This document shows positions 51,018 through 59,000 of a stretch of DNA of 64,000 bases, piece after piece (position 1 is the stretch's first letter; every line of letters starts with the position of its first letter). A program made the translations under genes and the position numbers. Source of the stretch: Roseburia sp. 499 (GTDB lineage: Bacteria > Bacillota > Clostridia > Lachnospirales > Lachnospiraceae); contig NZ_CP135164.1 of assembly GCF_001940225.2 (NCBI RefSeq), positions 248,001-312,000 on the forward strand, given 5' to 3'. A model generated the notes under the pieces. That model worked only from the letters and a program-made list of their open reading frames with translations. It did not search any database and was not told where the DNA came from.

Positions 51018-52736
51018 ATGATTTATTTGAGATTGTTTTCACAGGATAGAATCAGTCTGGTTATGACGAGTTGTATGCTGGTTTGTTTTTTGGGAATTTT
51101 GATTGCATTACATTTTTGTAAAAAGAAAAAAGAATTTATATCAAAAAAGTGGAAATGGATTTGTTGTATTCCATTTGCAATGAGTTTACTGCATTTGTTT
51201 TTCTTGGGATTTAAGGGGAAGATAGTGATGTCGCTGGTATATTACGGGGGAATCTATATTGTATCAGCATTGATTATGCTATTACCTTATATTGTAAATA
51301 TGAAATACAAAGTAGTTGTAGAAATCATATCAGTAGTTGTAGTAATTATATTGAGTTTATACACTGTAGCATATCCGGCTATTACAAACAGTGATACAAG
51401 AAATTTTTCACATTTAAGCTATGAAGAATCATTTGAAGCGATGATTGGTAATATAAAGAAATATGATTCTGTAAGTAAGTGGAAAGAGACAGATTTTGAT
51501 AAATTAAGAGAAGAAATACTGCCAAAAATCAGAAAAGCCGAAGAACATGAAAGCCCTGCAGCGTTTTATGCTGCACTTTGTGAATTTACATATTATCTAT
51601 ATGATGGACATTCATGGGTAAAAACTGGAAGTGAACAGATTGCTAAAGAAGCTGAAGAAATTATGGCAGGAAATGACTATGGCTTTTCTATGGTGAGATT
51701 GGATACGGGTGAAACTATTGCAGTGTGTGTAGAAAAAAATAGTGTAGCTGAAAAAGCGGGAATACATTTTGGGACTGTAATAAAATCATGGAATGGTAAG
51801 GAAATAGATAAGGCAATTGAGGAAACGAAGTGCATTTACACAAAAGAGTATGGTCGCTGGCCGGTGGAAGAGAATGAGGAGATGTATAAACCTGTTTTTC
51901 TGGCAGGAAAAGGGGAAGAAACTGTGGAGGTAGAGTTTATTGACGAGACAGGAGGTAGACAGAGTTTGACACTTTCTAAAATAGGAAATTATCGTGAAAG
52001 ACTTGAAAAAGTTGCGGGAATAATACAGGGAAAGAGTGTACTTGAAGAAAAAGAAAATTTTTATACAGAAATGCTTAATGATACCGTTGGATATATAAGA
52101 ATTTTAGAAGAAGAAACAACATTGTTCGAAGATATTCCAGCATATATATCAGGACATAATGAATATGCGAAAGAACTATTGGCAAATAAGATTGATGAAC
52201 TAAAGGCAAAGGGTATGGAGAGTCTTATTATTGATGTAAGAAATAATACTGGTGGATATACTTCGATGGTCAGAGATTGGGCCGGAATGTTTACAAAAGA
52301 AGCATTTTTTGTTGATAATATGGCATATTGTGAAGGGGATGAAACGGAAATTGTTAAGGAGGAATGGGTAGACGCAGATGGCAGATATGCAGATATACCT
52401 ACAGTTGTACTGACAAATAGCAGATGTGTCAGTGCAGGTGATTATCTGGTTTATTGCTTTGGAAAATGTGAAAATGTAAGGGTGGCTGGAATGACGACAA
52501 GTTGTGGCTCCTCACAGCCGGTAGGTGGTAATTGTGTAATGACGGATTGTATTGGAGAGGTAAGATTTCCTGTTAACTGGATGCTGGAAGAAAATGGGGA
52601 TTATTTTATTGATTCAAAAGCAGATAGAATATCAAGACTTCCAAATGATGTAGATATAAGTTTTGATTACGAGGCGGCAAAGAAGATGTTTGAAGATGGT
52701 GTGGATTATGAATTGATGAAATTGATGGACTTCTAA
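51018..52736 (+). CDS. Membrane-anchored S41 family peptidase
   Basis: A 572-residue protease. Four N-terminal transmembrane helices (within residues 10-125) are followed by an extracellular helical cap. A PDZ-like domain comes at about 215-275 (VEKNSVAEKAGIHFGTVIKSWNGKEI). The S41 catalytic domain has GYIRILEEE, LIIDVRNNTGGYTSM and the nucleophile region TNSRCVSAGDYLVYCF. The conserved Lys expected about 25 residues further is not obvious, so activity should be treated with caution. GAAAGGAGAAATAGTT gives the start. It stands behind the LuxR-type regulator. Confidence 0.82.
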   Translation: MIYLRLFSQDRISLVMTSCMLVCFLGILIALHFCKKKKEFISKKWKWICCIPFAMSLLHLFFLGFKGKIVMSLVYYGGIYIVSALIMLLPYIVNMKYKVVVEIISVVVVIILSLYTVAYPAITNSDTRNFSHLSYEESFEAMIGNIKKYDSVSKWKETDFDKLREEILPKIRKAEEHESPAAFYAALCEFTYYLYDGHSWVKTGSEQIAKEAEEIMAGNDYGFSMVRLDTGETIAVCVEKNSVAEKAGIHFGTVIKSWNGKEIDKAIEETKCIYTKEYGRWPVEENEEMYKPVFLAGKGEETVEVEFIDETGGRQSLTLSKIGNYRERLEKVAGIIQGKSVLEEKENFYTEMLNDTVGYIRILEEETTLFEDIPAYISGHNEYAKELLANKIDELKAKGMESLIIDVRNNTGGYTSMVRDWAGMFTKEAFFVDNMAYCEGDETEIVKEEWVDADGRYADIPTVVLTNSRCVSAGDYLVYCFGKCENVRVAGMTTSCGSSQPVGGNCVMTDCIGEVRFPVNWMLEENGDYFIDSKADRISRLPNDVDISFDYEAAKKMFEDGVDYELMKLMDF

Positions 52737-52846
52737 ATATAGACTTGTTGGATTTTCTGCTTAATGATACAATAATATAAATTTTTATTTTGGGAGGAGA
52801 ACAATGTTTCAGGAACTAAAGAAGAAATCAGATTTAAGGAGTTACT

Positions 52847-53782
52847 ATGTCAGCAAATAGGAAAATCGTAATTATTGGAGCGGGGCATGTTGGTTCTCAC
52901 TGTGCATATGCCTTGGCGATTCAGGGAATTTGTGAAGAAATTGTATTATTAGATATTGATGAAGTCAAAGCAGAAAGTCATGCTATGGACATTGCAGACA
53001 GTGTATGTTTTCTTGGAAGTTCTGTAATAGTACGAACAGGGGATTATCAGGATTGCAAAGATGCAGATATTATCGTGATTAGTGCCGGAGTACCGCGGTT
53101 GCCGGGACAGACCAGATTAGATACATTAGGTGCGTCCCTAGAGTGCATGAAGGAGATAGTTACTCATTTGGAAAAAATAGAAATTCCGGGAATTATTATC
53201 ACTATCTCTAATCCGGCAGATATTATTGCAGATTATATTCGCAAAGAAACCGGCCTTCCAAGAAACAGAGTATTCAGCACAGGAACATCTCTCGATACAG
53301 CGAGAATGAGAAGAACAGTTGGTGACTTGTGCAAGGTTGACCCGCATAGTGTCGTTGGATTTGTAATGGGAGAGCACGGAGATTCTTCCATGATACCATT
53401 CTCACATCTTACTATATTTGGTAAGGGTTACAAAGAACTAAAACAAGAAGATTCGATACGGTATGGAAATCTTTCAGAGGAAAAGATTTTAGAGAGAACT
53501 CATTTGCGCGGAATGGACATTATCAACGGAAAAGGTTCCACAGAATTTGGAATTGGATATGTGCTGGCAGACATGGCAAAGGCAGTATTGATGAATGAGC
53601 ACAGAGTACTTCCGGCATCCGTACTTCTGGAAGGAGAATATGGGCAAACGGCAGTCCATGCAGGAGTGCCGTGTGTGATAGGCAGAAATGGAATTGAACA
53701 GATTATTGAACTGAAGCTGACAGAAGAAGAGCAGAGACAGTTTGATGCTTCTTGTGATATTATTCGAAAATACATGCCATGA
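52847..53782 (+). CDS. Lactate/malate-family 2-hydroxyacid dehydrogenase
   Basis: A 311-residue NAD-dependent enzyme. The Rossmann motif is VIIGAGHVGSHCAYALAIQG, with Asp in LLDIDE for NAD. The specificity loop is ISAGVPRLPGQTRLD, the catalytic His is in GEHGDSSMIPFS, and the substrate Arg lies in TRLD. The residue equivalent to Gln102 of lactate dehydrogenases appears to be Arg (VPRLPG), as in malate dehydrogenases, so the substrate is uncertain. Automated pipelines would call it L-lactate dehydrogenase. The start at 52847 follows TAAGGAG; a preceding 18-codon frame (52804-52860) overlaps it. Confidence 0.85.
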   Translation: MSANRKIVIIGAGHVGSHCAYALAIQGICEEIVLLDIDEVKAESHAMDIADSVCFLGSSVIVRTGDYQDCKDADIIVISAGVPRLPGQTRLDTLGASLECMKEIVTHLEKIEIPGIIITISNPADIIADYIRKETGLPRNRVFSTGTSLDTARMRRTVGDLCKVDPHSVVGFVMGEHGDSSMIPFSHLTIFGKGYKELKQEDSIRYGNLSEEKILERTHLRGMDIINGKGSTEFGIGYVLADMAKAVLMNEHRVLPASVLLEGEYGQTAVHAGVPCVIGRNGIEQIIELKLTEEEQRQFDASCDIIRKYMP

Positions 53783-53807
53783 TTTTTTGTGAAAGGAAAA
53801 AAGTGTA

Positions 53808-54890
53808 ATGAGAAAATATTTTTGGCAGAAAGATAATGTGTCACTGGTAACATATACGGAAAAATATAAAGATTTTATAGATAACGAGCCGGATGAGGAA
53901 GATATTTGCCTGATGATTCTTAACGAAAATGAGGAATGTGTTGGACATATTGTGCTTAATTGGTTGGATGAGCGCGGCGGATCCACAGGGATTTATGTTG
54001 AGGTTGACGAAAAATATCGACGTCATGGATATGGAACTTCAGCAATGGAGATTATGTTGGAGTATGCATTTAACGAAAGAAGATTACATAAGGTGCAGGG
54101 GGCATCAAAATCTAACGAGGAGGGAATCGGGCAGTTTTTATATCAGCTTGGATTTTCTTATGAAGCAACCCGTTCTAATATGTTCGTAGTTGATGGTAAG
54201 AAGGTAGATGAGTATTATTATGGAATGACGGAAGCGGAATATCGTGATTCAGAAAGGGAAAAGAAACATCATACTATTGCACCGGCAGATTTTATGATTC
54301 CGGTTAGTAGTTGTTTTGGAATGCCGGAGGATGGTAGAAAATATGAGTTTACCTATGTAGATTATGAGCGAGATAATGACTGCTATTATTGTAATGGACT
54401 GAAATTTCGTGGAACAACAATGGAAGATTGTCTTACTAATAATGAGATTATTTATGATAGCAGAATTTGCAGATTGTTTGATGATGATGTGAAAATGCCC
54501 GGACTTACAGACGTAGTTGATGAATTTGCAGTAAATCATTTAAACTATAAAATGGAAGATGATAGATTGGAATTTGCCATTGAAGAGGATGGACAGTATA
54601 TGGGATGCGTGAGTTTGTGCGGAATTAATAAGGAACATGAAAGAGTATCCGCAAGCATTTATTTGCGACCGGAATGCAGAGGTAAGGGAATTGGTCCAAG
54701 AGCATTACAATTTGCTATGTCATATGCTGCTAAGGAACTTGGATGTACCACCTTTTTTACCTGTGTATCAGCGGGAAATGAAGCTTCGGCAAGAATGATG
54801 TATAAAGTAGGTCTTCATTTGACAGGGATACAAAGAGAAGCAGCGTTTGTTGGTGGAAAATATGTAGACACTTATTTTTTTGAAAAATAG
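53808..54890 (+). CDS. Tandem GNAT acetyltransferase
   Basis: A 360-residue protein with two GNAT domains. In the first (about 15-150), the acetyl-CoA pyrophosphate loop is DEKYRRHGYGTSAM, followed by GFSYEATRSN. In the second (about 210-360), the loop is RPECRGKGIGPRALQ, followed by AGNEASARMMYKVGL. A middle stretch (EAEYRDSEREKKHHTIAPADFM) links them. The N-terminal domain may have become regulatory, but both loops look intact. The substrate is unknown. It lies 25 bases after the dehydrogenase gene and is followed 21 bases later by a small gene, suggesting one transcript. Confidence 0.85.
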   Translation: MRKYFWQKDNVSLVTYTEKYKDFIDNEPDEEDICLMILNENEECVGHIVLNWLDERGGSTGIYVEVDEKYRRHGYGTSAMEIMLEYAFNERRLHKVQGASKSNEEGIGQFLYQLGFSYEATRSNMFVVDGKKVDEYYYGMTEAEYRDSEREKKHHTIAPADFMIPVSSCFGMPEDGRKYEFTYVDYERDNDCYYCNGLKFRGTTMEDCLTNNEIIYDSRICRLFDDDVKMPGLTDVVDEFAVNHLNYKMEDDRLEFAIEEDGQYMGCVSLCGINKEHERVSASIYLRPECRGKGIGPRALQFAMSYAAKELGCTTFFTCVSAGNEASARMMYKVGLHLTGIQREAAFVGGKYVDTYFFEK

Positions 54891-54911
54891 AAATTATCAG
54901 GAGGAAAGAGA

Positions 54912-55370
54912 ATGAAATACAAAACAACAGATGAATGGAGAAATTTTTCTTTTGCAGAGGCATATATTGGAGATATTCAGGCAACAAATGGATTCTTTCA
55001 CATGGAGCTTGATAATGTGACAATATTACCGGAAAATTCTTGCAACCGGGATATACGAAAAATGCGTACCAATGGATTAGTATTAAAATTAGAAGATTTT
55101 GCGATTACATCTCTAATAGAGGAAGGATATAAAGTATTTGATGCAAATGGAAATCCCATGAAAGAGGTAGAGGATGTTGTTATTGCAGAGAAAGACTACT
55201 TTTCTGTAATCAAGGAGTTGGTGGAAGGCGTGATTTATTCTTTGGAAAAAGAAGAAAATACCTATGTTTTTTCCATTGATGCGGTGAATGAGAGGACGTA
55301 TACACTTGAAGTGAAAGCAAGCCATGATATTGAGGAGTGGGAGCGGTTTCTTAATTTGACAGCGGAATAA
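54912..55370 (+). CDS. Conserved hypothetical protein, 152 aa
   Basis: Not recognised. Soluble, acidic, beta-rich; begins MKYKTTDEWRNFSFAEAYIG and has NGFFHMELDNVTILPENSCNRDIRKMRTNG, a compact pattern resembling other Lachnospiraceae hypotheticals. No catalytic motif is visible. CAGGAGGAAAG provides a strong ribosome site. It lies between the GNAT and cupin genes in the same direction. Confidence 0.65.
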   Translation: MKYKTTDEWRNFSFAEAYIGDIQATNGFFHMELDNVTILPENSCNRDIRKMRTNGLVLKLEDFAITSLIEEGYKVFDANGNPMKEVEDVVIAEKDYFSVIKELVEGVIYSLEKEENTYVFSIDAVNERTYTLEVKASHDIEEWERFLNLTAE

Positions 55371-55414
55371 GTAGAGTATGATTAATGAGTTGAAAAAATT
55401 TAGGAGGAAAGATG

Positions 55415-55732
55415 ATGAGTGAATTTACAACAATTCCAAACCATGTGAAGTTTAAAGCAAAGAAATTATTTGGTGAGGTAGGAAGAATTATTGATGGTTC
55501 CATTGCCTATATTGATTTAGAAGGCGGTGGTCCGGTAGAGCAGCATACCCATGAACATGATCATTTATTTATTGTAACCCAGGGAGCTGCGAAAATTTTG
55601 TTAGGTGATGAAGAAATTGTATTGAAAAAAGATGAGGCTTTTTTGGTAAAAGGTTCTATTCCACACGCCACTTGGAACATTTCGGATGGTGAGACTGTTA
55701 TGATAGGAATTTCAGTAAAGCAGGAAAAATAA
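55415..55732 (+). CDS. Cupin-domain protein
   Basis: A 105-residue single-domain cupin. The two metal-binding motifs are GGPVEQHTHEHDHLFIVTQG (H-x-H-x3-H... E absent, D/H rich) and FLVKGSIPHATWNI. Such small cupins act as isomerases, dioxygenases or ligand sensors; the role here is unknown. The start at 55415 follows AGGAGGAAAG. Position before a MarR operon hints at stress or metabolite response, without proof. Confidence 0.85.
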   Translation: MSEFTTIPNHVKFKAKKLFGEVGRIIDGSIAYIDLEGGGPVEQHTHEHDHLFIVTQGAAKILLGDEEIVLKKDEAFLVKGSIPHATWNISDGETVMIGISVKQEK

Positions 55733-55746
55733 GTGCAAGAAAATAA

Positions 55747-55790
55747 TTGACATGGACTCCTTTCAGGTATAAAATAGTTCACAAGTGAAC
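55747..55790 (+). promoter_or_regulatory. Promoter and operator of the MarR operon
   Basis: TTGACA, a 17-base spacer and TAAAAT (55770-55775), followed at once by the palindrome GTTCACAAGTGAAC (55777-55790). The palindrome sits across the expected start of transcription, where MarR proteins usually repress themselves. Confidence 0.7.
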
Positions 55791-55818
55791 AAAATGAAAA
55801 TGAACTATGGAGAGAGTT

Positions 55819-56277
55819 ATGACCAATGAATTAGAACTGTTGATTACAGGAAGACAATTTCAAAAAATGTGTGAAAGAGAATATGAGACAATCAGGAAGA
55901 AGTACGACTTGCGAAAAGTAGAGCTGGATATGTTATATTTTCTGGATTATTTTCAAGAGGCAAGAACGGCGAAAGATATTGCCAAAATGCGGCAGGTATC
56001 CAAAGCTCATATTTCTTCGGCGGTGGAGAATCTTGTGGGAAGACAGTTGCTTGAAACAAGAGAGGATCCGGAAGACCGCAGGCGTATGCTTTTGGAATTA
56101 ACAGAAGCAGGAGGAGAAATTGTAAAGGAAGTAGCCTTGGTTCGAAAGCGTATGACAGAAATTGTTTATGATGGTATTACAGACCAAGAGAAACAAGTAA
56201 TGCAGCAGGCAGCAAAGAAAATGATGCAGAATATGCAAAAAGAGATTAAGGTCACCGGAAAGGAGAATGCGCAATGA
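55819..56277 (+). CDS. MarR-family transcriptional regulator
   Basis: A 152-residue winged-helix regulator. LDMLYFLDYFQEARTAKDIAKMRQVSKAHISSAVENLVGRQLL is the DNA-binding region with wing REDPEDRRRMLLELTEAG; helices at both ends dimerise. The start at 55819 follows GGAGAGAG. A perfect palindrome overlaps its promoter, implying autoregulation. It overlaps the kinase-like gene by four bases. Confidence 0.9.
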   Translation: MTNELELLITGRQFQKMCEREYETIRKKYDLRKVELDMLYFLDYFQEARTAKDIAKMRQVSKAHISSAVENLVGRQLLETREDPEDRRRMLLELTEAGGEIVKEVALVRKRMTEIVYDGITDQEKQVMQQAAKKMMQNMQKEIKVTGKENAQ

Positions 56278-56867
56278 AGATGATTGCTATTGACAGAGAA
56301 TATGGAAGCGGTGGAAGAGAAGTAGGAAAGATTATTTCAGAGAAAACAGGAATACCATGTTATGATAATCGTCTGATTATGGAAGCAGCAGAGAATTTTG
56401 GACTAAGTGTGGGCATGATGAAAGATTATGATGAAAAGAATATTGGAAGTACCCTGTATAATATTGCCATGATAGCCAGCAATATGAAAATGGATGGAGA
56501 AAGCAATAAGACATATGAGATTTATTATGCTATTTCTGAAACGATAAAGAGAATTGCTGCTGAGGGACCGGCCATTTTTATTGGAAGATGTGCAGGTGAA
56601 ACGTTAAGGGAGAATGAAAATGTTGTAAATGCGTTCATTTATGCATCAGATGTAGAAAAGCGTAAACAGCGTATCATGGAAGTGGATCATGTATCGGAAA
56701 GTAATGCAAATTATGCATTAAAGAGACGGGATAAGCAGCGAAAAGCATTTTATGAGTTTTATACCAATAAGAAGTGGGGAGAACGGCAGAATTACGATAT
56801 TATGCTAAATACAGCGAACTTAGGATATGAAGCGTGTGCAGATATTTTAATTGATATAGCCAAGTAG
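56274..56867 (+). CDS. Cytidylate kinase-like family protein
   Basis: A 197-residue P-loop kinase-like protein. The N-terminus IAIDREYGSGGREVGKIISEK resembles the Walker A of the cytidylate-kinase-like (AAA_26) group, which lacks the canonical GKS. It is followed by CYDNRLIMEAAE, AIFIGRCAGE and RRDKQRKAFYEFYTNKKWG. The true substrate of this family is not known; it is distinct from housekeeping Cmk. Coupled to the MarR gene (ATGA overlap) and followed five bases later by a HAD gene, it forms a three-gene operon. Confidence 0.87.
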   Translation: MKMIAIDREYGSGGREVGKIISEKTGIPCYDNRLIMEAAENFGLSVGMMKDYDEKNIGSTLYNIAMIASNMKMDGESNKTYEIYYAISETIKRIAAEGPAIFIGRCAGETLRENENVVNAFIYASDVEKRKQRIMEVDHVSESNANYALKRRDKQRKAFYEFYTNKKWGERQNYDIMLNTANLGYEACADILIDIAK

Positions 56868-56871
56868 AAAG

Positions 56872-57522
56872 ATGATGAAGAAAACGGTAATTTTTGATTT
56901 AGACGGAACATTGCTAGATACAGAAAAATATTTTAAAGTATTCTGGCGTAAGGCGGCAGCAGAATATGGATATGATATGAGTGAAGAACAGGCATTACAG
57001 TTGAGAAGCCTGGGAAGACCATATGCTCCGGCATTATTGCGTGAGTGGTTTGGAGAAGATTTTGATTACATAAAAGTGCGGGATTGCAGAAGGAAACTGA
57101 TGCAGCAGCATTTAGAAAAAGTGGGACTTGAGACAAAGCCGGGAGCAGAGCAGGCGTTGAAACAGTTAAGAGAAGAAGGATGCCGCATAGCGCTTGCAAC
57201 TGCAACTCCAACGGAACGAGCAAAGGAACAATTGGAGCAGGTCGGCCTTTTGAACTATTTTGATGAAATTGTCAGCGCGGTACAGGTAGAACATGGAAAG
57301 CCGGCGCCGGATGTTTATCTATATGCTTGTCAAAAGCTGGGAGTAGAACCGGAAGAAGCATTTGCAGTGGAGGATTCTCCAAATGGTGCTATGTCAGCAA
57401 TTAAGGCAGGGCTGAAAGTTATTTTTATACCGGACCAGACTCAGCCGGAACCGGAACTGTCGGAGCAGATATATGCATGCATTCCTGATTTATTACAGCT
57501 TCCAGGTACTTTAAAGAGATAG
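56872..57522 (+). CDS. HAD-superfamily hydrolase
   Basis: A 216-residue phosphatase of the beta-phosphoglucomutase/phosphoglycolate type. Motif I is VIFDLDGTLLDTEK, the helical cap follows, motif II is IALATATP, motif III Lys is in VEHGKPAPDVYL, and motif IV is FAVEDSPNGAMSA. The substrate is unknown, with sugar phosphates likely. It is the last gene of the MarR operon. A perfect 18-base inverted repeat follows the stop. Confidence 0.9.
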   Translation: MMKKTVIFDLDGTLLDTEKYFKVFWRKAAAEYGYDMSEEQALQLRSLGRPYAPALLREWFGEDFDYIKVRDCRRKLMQQHLEKVGLETKPGAEQALKQLREEGCRIALATATPTERAKEQLEQVGLLNYFDEIVSAVQVEHGKPAPDVYLYACQKLGVEPEEAFAVEDSPNGAMSAIKAGLKVIFIPDQTQPEPELSEQIYACIPDLLQLPGTLKR

Positions 57523-57532
57523 AAAATAATAC

Positions 57533-57584
57533 ACCCCTCAAAATAAGGGTAAAAATATGTTGACAAACCCTTATTTTGAGGGGT
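57533..57584. terminator. Perfect 18-bp inverted repeat between convergent genes
   Basis: ACCCCTCAAAATAAGGGT and its exact complement are separated by 16 bases. It has no U-tract but lies between converging HAD and PucR genes, so it probably acts as a bidirectional terminator. The loop contains TTGACA. Confidence 0.6.
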
Positions 57585-57599
57585 ATATGCTGGATGAAA

Positions 57600-58772
57600 T
57601 CACAGCATATCCTGCAACATGAAACCAAGTGTAAGTTGCAATCGTGTGTCCAGACTGGAAAGATTCATATCAAGAATCTCGGCAACTCGATTCAATTTAT
57701 AATTTATCGTATTTCGGTGAACGAATAATTCGTCGGCAGTTTCTTTTACACTTCCATCATTTCGCAGATAAGTCCAAAGTACATTTGCAAGGTCGGAATT
57801 ATTTTTCTGATCGTATTCTATAAGCGGTTGGATTGTTTTTTCATAGTATTCTTCTAAAATTTCATTATCTTCTACTCCCATTAATAATTTATAAATTCCC
57901 ATATTGGAATAAGCCAGCATATTGGAACTATCTTTCTTATTTTCCATGAAGTTCTGAATGGAAAGTGCCTGATGATAACTTTTGTATAAGCAGCGGATAC
58001 TTTTGGTGCATTTCCCGATGCTTATAAAGAACTGCTCGTTTTTTTGAAGATAACGGGATAAATACTCATGCATATCATTGGTAAAGGAATTCATCATTTC
58101 TTCCGAATAATTTCCGGTAATTGCAATCAACTGATTTTCATTATAAAAAATAGCGAATTTCTTGTATTTACGATGCTGCAAATGATTATCTACATCAAGG
58201 CAGATGTTTTCAAGTCGTTTTTGTGAAATTGTATTTTGGGCGGAATCTATGATGCGGATAACACAAGTGTAATAATTCCAGTTGATGTGAAATCCGTGCT
58301 GTGAAAGCGGAACGACAAAAAGTTCCTCCTGTTTTGGAAAAAAGATGGCATTTTTAAAGGCTGCAGCTATTTCCAGATTTGCCTGTTCCGATTTTGTAAT
58401 CATAGAAGAAAAAATTCGCATAATTTCAGCAATATGTATTTTCCAAGGAACTGAAAAAATAGGGAAATCATGAGAATTTCCAAAATCAATTATTTCTTGC
58501 GGGATGCGCTCTAAAAATGGGCCAATGTTCAATACGATACCGGAAGCATTATTTTCCCAGATGTTTTCTACTAAATCTAAAATAGAAAGACCATTATTCA
58601 ATCCAATGCCGGTAGTAAAGGCAATTTCACCTCCCTCTAAGAAGGAAGAGGCTTCTTTTGTTTCAATCATATGTACCCAGCTTACCATGTTAGAAAGTCC
58701 TTGCTCGCCTGCAAGCAAAGTAATATCCATATGTGAGACTTTTTTCATTAATCGACTTAATTCAACTGCCAA
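57600..58772 (-). CDS. PucR-family transcriptional regulator
   Basis: A 390-residue regulator of catabolic genes. The N-terminal PucR domain (ITLLAGEQGLSNMVSWVHMIE, GEIAFTTGIGL) is followed by a GGDEF-like CdaR middle domain (FFISIGKCTKSIRCLYKSYHQAL). The C-terminal HTH_30 is LWTYLRNDGSVKETADELFVHRNTINYKLNRVAEIL. I place the start at the TTG at 58772, nine bases after AAGGAG. It is divergent from the aminotransferase operon, its probable target. PucR proteins often govern purine, pyrimidine or amine catabolism. A hairpin plus U-run lies in its own leader. Confidence 0.88.
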   Translation of the reverse strand: MAVELSRLMKKVSHMDITLLAGEQGLSNMVSWVHMIETKEASSFLEGGEIAFTTGIGLNNGLSILDLVENIWENNASGIVLNIGPFLERIPQEIIDFGNSHDFPIFSVPWKIHIAEIMRIFSSMITKSEQANLEIAAAFKNAIFFPKQEELFVVPLSQHGFHINWNYYTCVIRIIDSAQNTISQKRLENICLDVDNHLQHRKYKKFAIFYNENQLIAITGNYSEEMMNSFTNDMHEYLSRYLQKNEQFFISIGKCTKSIRCLYKSYHQALSIQNFMENKKDSSNMLAYSNMGIYKLLMGVEDNEILEEYYEKTIQPLIEYDQKNNSDLANVLWTYLRNDGSVKETADELFVHRNTINYKLNRVAEILDMNLSSLDTRLQLTLGFMLQDML

Positions 58773-58801
58773 AAAAATCAACTCCTTTTAAATGTATATA
58801 T

Positions 58802-58839
58802 AAAAAAAGACAAAGAAATCTAAAAGACTTCTTTGTCTT
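58802..58839 (-). terminator. Terminator-like hairpin in pucR leader
   Basis: On the minus strand AAGACAAAGAA and TTCTTTGTCTT form a perfect 11-base stem followed by seven U, 21 bases ahead of the coding start. No other minus-strand gene lies upstream, so it would act on the pucR transcript itself (attenuation). Confidence 0.6.
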
Positions 58840-58920
58840 AGAAAAGATATTACCTCTTTTTGGGAAAAAGGTCAAGAAATAATTTGTGCTTTGGCACAAT
58901 TTGTTTTGGGCTGTGATTTA

Positions 58921-58948
58921 TTGTTTTGCAATTTGAGATGTATATAAT
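58921..58948 (+). promoter_or_regulatory. Likely promoter of the aminotransferase operon
   Basis: TTGTTT, a 16-base spacer and a perfect TATAAT. A weak -35 fits an activator-dependent promoter under the divergent PucR gene. Confidence 0.5.
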
Positions 58949-59000
58949 GTGAATCATCAAAGGGAAAACAAACAAGAAAAATAGAAAAGAGGTAATAACG

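Noticed and set aside
52804..52860. 18-codon frame (MFQELKKKSDLRSYYVSAK) overlapping the dehydrogenase start
   Set aside because: Has GGGAGGAG upstream, so a leader peptide is possible, but nothing else supports it and the dehydrogenase has its own site.
58888..58912. Sigma-54-like TTGGCACAATTTGTTTTGG upstream of the aminotransferase
   Set aside because: The -12 element lacks the required GC at correct spacing, and PucR regulators are not sigma-54 activators; a TATAAT promoter fits better.
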